The notes below the pieces were generated by a model that saw only the letters and a program-made list of their open reading frames with translations, made no database searches and had not been told where the DNA came from. Position numbers and translations under genes: made by a program. Source: an uncultured Bacteroidales bacterium (lineage in GTDB: Bacteria > Bacteroidota > Bacteroidia > Bacteroidales > Paludibacteraceae). Taken from it: DNA of 8,645 nucleotides. Below, one piece after another: positions 4,651-8,645 of the stretch. Where the stretch lies: positions 1-8,645 of the forward strand of contig CAIQOG010000202.1 of the NCBI GenBank assembly GCA_903873355.1, in the 5' to 3' direction. Position 1 is the stretch's first letter, and the number at the start of each line of letters is the position of its first letter.

Positions 4651-7086
4651 ATGAAAGTATTAAAATTCGGCGGAACATCCGTAGGTTCTGTCAATGGAAT
4701 TCTGAGTGTAAAAAAGATAGTAGAGGGTCAAGATGAACCTGTAATTGTTGTTGTATCAGCTCTTTCGGGAATAACTGATCAGCTCTATAAAGTTTCTAAA
4801 CTTGCTTCGGGCGGCGATGACAGTTATATGAATGAATATCAGTCGATGCTGACACGCCACATGGAAGTGATTGAAGCTGTGGTTTTACCTGAGAAAACAA
4901 CAGATACAATAGAGAATGTAAAAATACTTTTTGGTGACCTTTCCAACATTTTGCGTGGAATATACCTGATTAAAGATTCATCAGACAAAATCATTGATAC
5001 AATTGTAAGCTATGGCGAATCCATTTCATCCGTTATCATAGCCAATGCCATTCATGGTGCAATACATATTGACTCAAAAAAAGTAATCAAAACCATCAAT
5101 CAGTTCGACAAACACATTGTTGATTTTGAAAAAACCAATACACTGATTAAAGAAACTTATAAAGACACACCAAAAGTTTGTGTTTGCGGCGGATTTATTT
5201 CTACCGACAGCAAAACAAATTTTGTGACTAACCTTGGACGGGGCGGTTCAGATTACACTGCGGCAATTCTGGCAGCGGCTCTGAATGCACGATTACTGGA
5301 AATATGGACTGATGTAGATGGATTTATGACTGCCGACCCACGCATCATAAGCAACACCTATGTTATAGAAAAACTAAGTTTTAGTGAAGCCATGGAGCTT
5401 TGCAACTTTGGTGCAAAAGTGATATATCCACCAACGATTTTCCCTGTTTTCCATAAGAACATTCCTGTGGTGATTAAAAACACATTTAATCCTGAAGCTC
5501 CCGGAACATATATTTCTCAGGAAAAAACTGACGAACCGGCTAAAGCTATTAAAGGTATTTCCTCCATTAATGACACATCACTCATTACCATTCAGGGATT
5601 GGGTATGGTAGGAGTTATCGGAGTTAATTACAGAATATTCCGTTCGTTGGCAAAAAGTGGAATCAGCGTATTCCTCGTTTCGCAGGCTTCATCGGAAAAT
5701 ACAACTTCCATTGGAGTGAAAAATGCTGACAGTGAGATCGCTGTAAAAGTATTGCGTCATGAGTTTTCTATTGAAATTGCTCAGGGAGAAATTGATAATA
5801 TATTTTCTGAAGACGATTTAGCCACAGTGGCCATTGTGGGAGATAACATGAAACGCACTCCGGGTATTGCCGGAAAATTGTTTGGAACTTTGGGACGAAA
5901 TGGTATTAATGTGGTAGCTTGTGCTCAAGGTGCTTCGGAAACGAACATATCCTTTGTAACAGATAGAAAATCGCTTCGCAAAGCACTGAATGTTATCCAC
6001 GATTCGTTCTTTTTATCAGAATATCAGGTACTCAATCTGTTTGTTGTAGGTATTGGAACAGTTGGCGGAAGTTTGCTGGATCAGATTAAAAAGCAACAAC
6101 CTAAACTCATGTCCCAAAACGGGTTGAAATTAAATGTTGTAGGAATTGCTTCTGAATTTAAAATGATGTTTGAGAGACATGGGATTGATTTAGAAAATTA
6201 TGCTGAGGATTTAGAAACTAAGGGCAGCAAAGTTTCCCCTGAATTGATTTGTAATGAAATTCTGACAATGAATATATTCAATTCGGTTTTTGTCGATTGT
6301 ACTGCCAGTCCTCAAATTTCCGATTTGTACGAAACACTCATGCAAAACAATATTTCAGTAGTTGCTGCGAATAAAATTGCGGCTTCTTCTTCATTTGAAA
6401 ATTATTCAAAATTAAAAGAAACGGCTCGTCGTCGTGGAGTTAAATACCTTTTCGAAACCAATGTTGGTGCAGGTCTTCCCATTATCAATACTATGAACAG
6501 TTTGATAAACAGTGGTGATCATATTCTTAAAATGCAAGCTGTGCTTTCTGGGACTCTTAATTTCATTTTCAATACCATTAGTGCTGAGATTCCGCTTAGC
6601 AAGGCAATTTTAATGGCCAAGGAAGCTCGCTTTGCCGAGCCCGATCCTCGTATTGATTTGAGCGGAAAAGATGTGATTCGAAAATTAGTAATTCTGACAC
6701 GTGAAGCCGGATATAAAGTTGAACAGGAAGATGTGGTTAAAAACCTTTTCATTCCTGATAAATACTTTGCCGGAAGTTTGGATGATTTTTGGAAAACAGT
6801 TCCAGAGTTAGATGCTGAATTTGAAGAAAAGCGCCTTGCTTTGGATGCACAGGGAAAACGTTGGCGATTTGTTGCTACCATGGAAAATGGAAATTGCAAT
6901 GTTGGTTTACAGGAAGTAGACAGCCTGCATCCGTTCTACGATTTACAAGGCAGCAATAATATTATTCTTATTACTACCGAACGTTATAATGAATATCCTA
7001 TGATGATTAAAGGATATGGTGCGGGTGCCAGTGTAACTGCTGCTGGAGTTTTCTCCGATATTATAAGCATTGCCAATATACGTTAG
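4651..7086 (+). CDS. thrA: Bifunctional aspartokinase/homoserine dehydrogenase
   Basis: An 811-residue cytoplasmic enzyme, the usual length for the fused family. It catalyses the first step (aspartate to aspartyl phosphate) and the third (aspartate semialdehyde to homoserine) of the pathway to threonine and methionine. The kinase domain (~1-290) has KFGGTSVGS (5-13), NLGRGGSDYTA (194-204) and WTDVDGFMTADPR (219-231). Two ACT regulatory domains follow (~311-385 and ~391-455), the expected site of threonine feedback. The dehydrogenase part begins with the nucleotide-binding GIGTVG (467-472), then AANK (572-575), ETNVGAGLP (602-610), SGTLN (633-637) and EPDPRIDLSGKD (663-674), which carry the conserved substrate-binding acidic and lysine residues. 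All motifs are intact. The downstream thr genes often found next to it in Bacteroidales are not here; a lipoprotein gene follows after 30 bp, probably on the same transcript. Confidence 0.97.
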   Translation: MKVLKFGGTSVGSVNGILSVKKIVEGQDEPVIVVVSALSGITDQLYKVSKLASGGDDSYMNEYQSMLTRHMEVIEAVVLPEKTTDTIENVKILFGDLSNILRGIYLIKDSSDKIIDTIVSYGESISSVIIANAIHGAIHIDSKKVIKTINQFDKHIVDFEKTNTLIKETYKDTPKVCVCGGFISTDSKTNFVTNLGRGGSDYTAAILAAALNARLLEIWTDVDGFMTADPRIISNTYVIEKLSFSEAMELCNFGAKVIYPPTIFPVFHKNIPVVIKNTFNPEAPGTYISQEKTDEPAKAIKGISSINDTSLITIQGLGMVGVIGVNYRIFRSLAKSGISVFLVSQASSENTTSIGVKNADSEIAVKVLRHEFSIEIAQGEIDNIFSEDDLATVAIVGDNMKRTPGIAGKLFGTLGRNGINVVACAQGASETNISFVTDRKSLRKALNVIHDSFFLSEYQVLNLFVVGIGTVGGSLLDQIKKQQPKLMSQNGLKLNVVGIASEFKMMFERHGIDLENYAEDLETKGSKVSPELICNEILTMNIFNSVFVDCTASPQISDLYETLMQNNISVVAANKIAASSSFENYSKLKETARRRGVKYLFETNVGAGLPIINTMNSLINSGDHILKMQAVLSGTLNFIFNTISAEIPLSKAILMAKEARFAEPDPRIDLSGKDVIRKLVILTREAGYKVEQEDVVKNLFIPDKYFAGSLDDFWKTVPELDAEFEEKRLALDAQGKRWRFVATMENGNCNVGLQEVDSLHPFYDLQGSNNIILITTERYNEYPMMIKGYGAGASVTAAGVFSDIISIANIR

Positions 7087-7116
7087 TTGTCAGTTGATCG
7101 TTGACAGATAAAATAG

Positions 7117-7629
7117 ATGAAAAAGAGTAGATTCTTGTTAGTCACAATACTTTGTTTCGGATTATTTTCCTGTATAAAACAAGCACCGCAACTACCTTCA
7201 AACAAGGTAATTGAGAGAAACACTGATAATGCAACCTTACTGAAAATAAACAACGCTTTAACACACCGGGAAGATAGTTTAATCAGAATTGTGGCTGAAA
7301 GAAATGGCACATTTAAAAAAAGTCCAATCGGATTCTGGTATAAAATATTTCATACAGGTCATGGTACTACAATAAAAGATTCTGCTATTTGCATGTTTGA
7401 TTTTCAGTCATTTAAACTTGACAACACACTCATTAAAGCAGGTTCTGAGAAAATTATAATCGGTAAAAAACAAGCAATTACAGGAATAGAAGAGGGACTG
7501 AAGATGATGCAAACCGGCGATAGCGCAACATTTATTATTCCGTGGTATCTGGCTTATGGAATGACTGGTGATAATGAAGTAATTCCACCTTACACATCAC
7601 TTATTTGCAAAATAAAAGTGACAAACTAA
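7117..7629 (+). CDS. FKBP-type peptidyl-prolyl isomerase-like lipoprotein (GldI-like)
   Basis: A 170-residue predicted lipoprotein. The signal peptide (1-18) ends in the lipobox LFSC with C19 as the lipidated residue, so the mature protein sits in the periplasm, anchored to a membrane. Residues ~70-170 fit an FKBP domain: an IGFWYKIFHTGHG strand, GIEEGLKMMQTGD (123-135), IIPWYLAYG (140-148) and IPPYTSLICKIKV (156-168). The aromatic and IPP positions late in the domain are kept. The usual YxG...FDSS region is altered (SFKLDNTLIKAG, 98-109), so isomerase activity may be weak and a chaperone role is possible. Bacteroidota carry related lipoproteins, GldI among them, which is linked to gliding and T9SS function; that link fits the T9SS cargo gene in the window but is not shown here. 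The start lies 30 bp after thrA, suggesting co-transcription. Confidence 0.82.
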   Translation: MKKSRFLLVTILCFGLFSCIKQAPQLPSNKVIERNTDNATLLKINNALTHREDSLIRIVAERNGTFKKSPIGFWYKIFHTGHGTTIKDSAICMFDFQSFKLDNTLIKAGSEKIIIGKKQAITGIEEGLKMMQTGDSATFIIPWYLAYGMTGDNEVIPPYTSLICKIKVTN

Positions 7630-7692
7630 CCTATAAGCTATTTAATTTCAGAAACAAAGCATAATTCTTATCACTTTATTCGTTTTCTTAAC

Positions 7693-7723
7693 TTTTAAGT
7701 ATCGCAATTTTATCGGATATTTG
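7693..7723 (+). promoter_or_regulatory. Weak candidate promoter before the second lipoprotein gene
   Basis: TTTT (7693-7696), 19 bp, then GATATTTG (7716-7723) departs from TTTG-N19-TAnnTTTG at one base in each element. It is placed about 20 bp before the ATG at 7744, within a 114-bp A/T-rich gap that holds no gene and no clear terminator. Confidence 0.25.
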
Positions 7724-7743
7724 TAGAATAAATATATCACAAA

Positions 7744-8280
7744 ATGAAAAAGATTTCGTTTTTACTTTTCTTAGGTTTTATAACCGTGATTTTCATATCA
7801 TCATGCAGTAATACACTAACTTACGCACAGCAGTTGGATAATGAGCAAGCTTTGATAAAAACCTATATCAAACGTAACAATATCAATGTATTAGATGCTT
7901 TTCCTACTGATAAATGGGGGCCCAATGATTATGTAAAAACTTCAAGCGGACTGTATTTTCATTTGGTAGATTCAGGAGATGTAGTTAACAAAAGCTACAT
8001 ATTAGAGCCAAAAAATACTGTTATCCCTCGTTTCAAACAATATGAACTTACTGAAAACTCGGACACGATAAACAACTGGAATACTGTAGATTATGCTTAC
8101 TCTCCATATGAATTTGTTTACCAAAACATGGCTCAATCTTGCAAAGGATTTCAGGAAGCGGTTGGTTATATGAAACGAAATAACTCACAGGCAAAAATAA
8201 TTGTTCCATTTTTAATGGGTTTCGATACAAATAGTTCAACTCCTTACGGTTATACTTTAACAATAAAATTTTTAAAGTAA
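7744..8280 (+). CDS. Lipoprotein with degenerate FKBP-like fold (probably DUF4827)
   Basis: A 178-residue predicted lipoprotein. The signal peptide (1-20) ends in ISSC with C21 as the lipidated cysteine. The mature part begins with a helical stretch containing ALIKTYIKRNNINV, then SSGLYFHLVDSGD, which resembles the first strands of FKBP-type lipoproteins. Near the end, FQEAVGYMKRNNSQAKIIVP followed by PYGYTLTIKFLK matches the last helix and strands of the fold. The typical active-site aromatics, the AYG and the IPP turn are absent, so it is probably not an isomerase. I believe this is the DUF4827 type found in Bacteroides and relatives, often near a glmM gene; that is from memory. The gap to the downstream glmM is only 28 bp, so the two are probably co-transcribed. 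Function unknown; an envelope-related role is an inference from its location. Confidence 0.75.
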   Translation: MKKISFLLFLGFITVIFISSCSNTLTYAQQLDNEQALIKTYIKRNNINVLDAFPTDKWGPNDYVKTSSGLYFHLVDSGDVVNKSYILEPKNTVIPRFKQYELTENSDTINNWNTVDYAYSPYEFVYQNMAQSCKGFQEAVGYMKRNNSQAKIIVPFLMGFDTNSSTPYGYTLTIKFLK

Positions 8281-8308
8281 ACAAAAGTCTTAATCAAAAA
8301 ACTTATTC

Positions 8309-8645
8309 ATGACACTAATCAAGTCAATTTCCGGTATTCGCGGAACTATCGGCGGTATTGCCGGTGAAGGATTAAACCCACTCGATATCGTACGTTTTAC
8401 GGCAGCGTATGCCACCCAAATCAAATCAAGTAAGCAAACAGATTCCAACAAAATTGTGGTGGGACGCGATGCCCGCATTTCAGGCGAAATGGTTAATCAG
8501 GTGGTTATTGGCACATTACTCGGAATGGGTTTCGATGTGGTGAATATCGGATTAGCCTCCACTCCTACTACCGAACTGGCAGTAACGATGGAAAAAGCAG
8601 CAGGCGGTATTATACTCACTGCCAGCCACAATCCGAAACAATGGA
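8309..8645 (+). CDS. glmM: Phosphoglucosamine mutase-type phosphohexomutase, N-terminal part
   Basis: The gene starts at ATG 8309 and runs off the window after 112 codons; the full family is about 450-465 residues. The N-terminus ISGIRGTIGG (6-15) carries the substrate/phosphate-binding GIRG motif of alpha-D-phosphohexomutases. VVGRDARISGE follows at ~50-60, and the phosphoserine motif TASHNPKQW lies at 104-112 with catalytic Ser106. GlmM converts glucosamine-6-phosphate to glucosamine-1-phosphate for UDP-GlcNAc, the precursor of peptidoglycan and lipid A. The SHNPKQW form is typical of the Bacteroidota enzymes usually named GlmM, but phosphomannomutase/phosphoglucomutase activity cannot be excluded without the sugar-binding loop, which lies beyond the edge. 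It follows the lipoprotein gene by 28 bp with no terminator between. Confidence 0.88.
   Translation, partial: MTLIKSISGIRGTIGGIAGEGLNPLDIVRFTAAYATQIKSSKQTDSNKIVVGRDARISGEMVNQVVIGTLLGMGFDVVNIGLASTPTTELAVTMEKAAGGIILTASHNPKQW

Noticed and set aside
6519..6899. Minus-strand frame of 126 codons within thrA.
   Set aside because: Lies wholly opposite the conserved homoserine dehydrogenase domain, and its Ser/Arg-rich composition is typical of an antisense shadow.
7087..7113. Short repeat/hairpin TTGTCAGTTGATCGTTGACA between thrA and the lipoprotein gene.
   Set aside because: Only a 5-bp stem and a GTTGA echo; similar simple intergenic words are common in Bacteroidota and no role can be supported.

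Overview
The window looks like a chromosomal segment of a low-GC Bacteroidales bacterium (Bacteroidota). Four things point there: a type IX secretion C-terminal sorting domain, a fused aspartokinase/homoserine dehydrogenase, FKBP-like lipoproteins, and promoters of the Bacteroidota form TTTG-N19/20-TAnnTTTG. A T9SS-using family such as the Paludibacter/Porphyromonas relatives fits best, but the genus cannot be fixed from this sequence.

Layout, left to right. (1) 1-800: the 3' end of a T9SS cargo protein, an intercistronic hairpin region, a 55-residue small protein that is easily overlooked, and a strong intrinsic terminator. (2) 801-4422: an accessory segment. It holds a two-gene AbiE-type toxin-antitoxin/abortive infection module (wHTH antitoxin-like regulator, then an AbiEii nucleotidyltransferase) with a recognisable promoter and putative operator. 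Next come 289 bp of structured non-coding DNA and a tyrosine recombinase on the minus strand. The recombinase gene lies beside the 3' end of a tRNA-Arg(UCU) gene, the usual position for an integrated element. (3) 4423-4550: tRNA-Arg with its own promoter and terminator, on the minus strand. (4) 4651-8645: a plus-strand housekeeping run of thrA (bifunctional aspartokinase-homoserine dehydrogenase), two small FKBP-fold lipoproteins, and the start of a phosphoglucosamine-mutase-type gene (glmM) cut by the window edge.

The most unusual part is the non-coding DNA around the AbiE module and the integrase. The 8-mer TTTGTTAC (either orientation) occurs six times, and I found it nowhere else in the window. 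Two copies form an inverted pair bracketing the -33 element of the abiE promoter. Four more lie between abiEii and the integrase. Beside those four is a 15-bp inverted repeat with a 7-bp centre, the geometry of a tyrosine-recombinase core site. Either AbiEi operator sites or integrase arm-type sites could explain this. The two readings make different, testable predictions.

How the genes work together: AbiEi/AbiEii form a defence or maintenance pair, probably autoregulated. The integrase probably brought in, or once mobilised, this DNA at the tRNA gene. thrA feeds threonine/methionine synthesis. The lipoproteins and glmM belong to envelope functions (periplasmic folding and UDP-GlcNAc supply).
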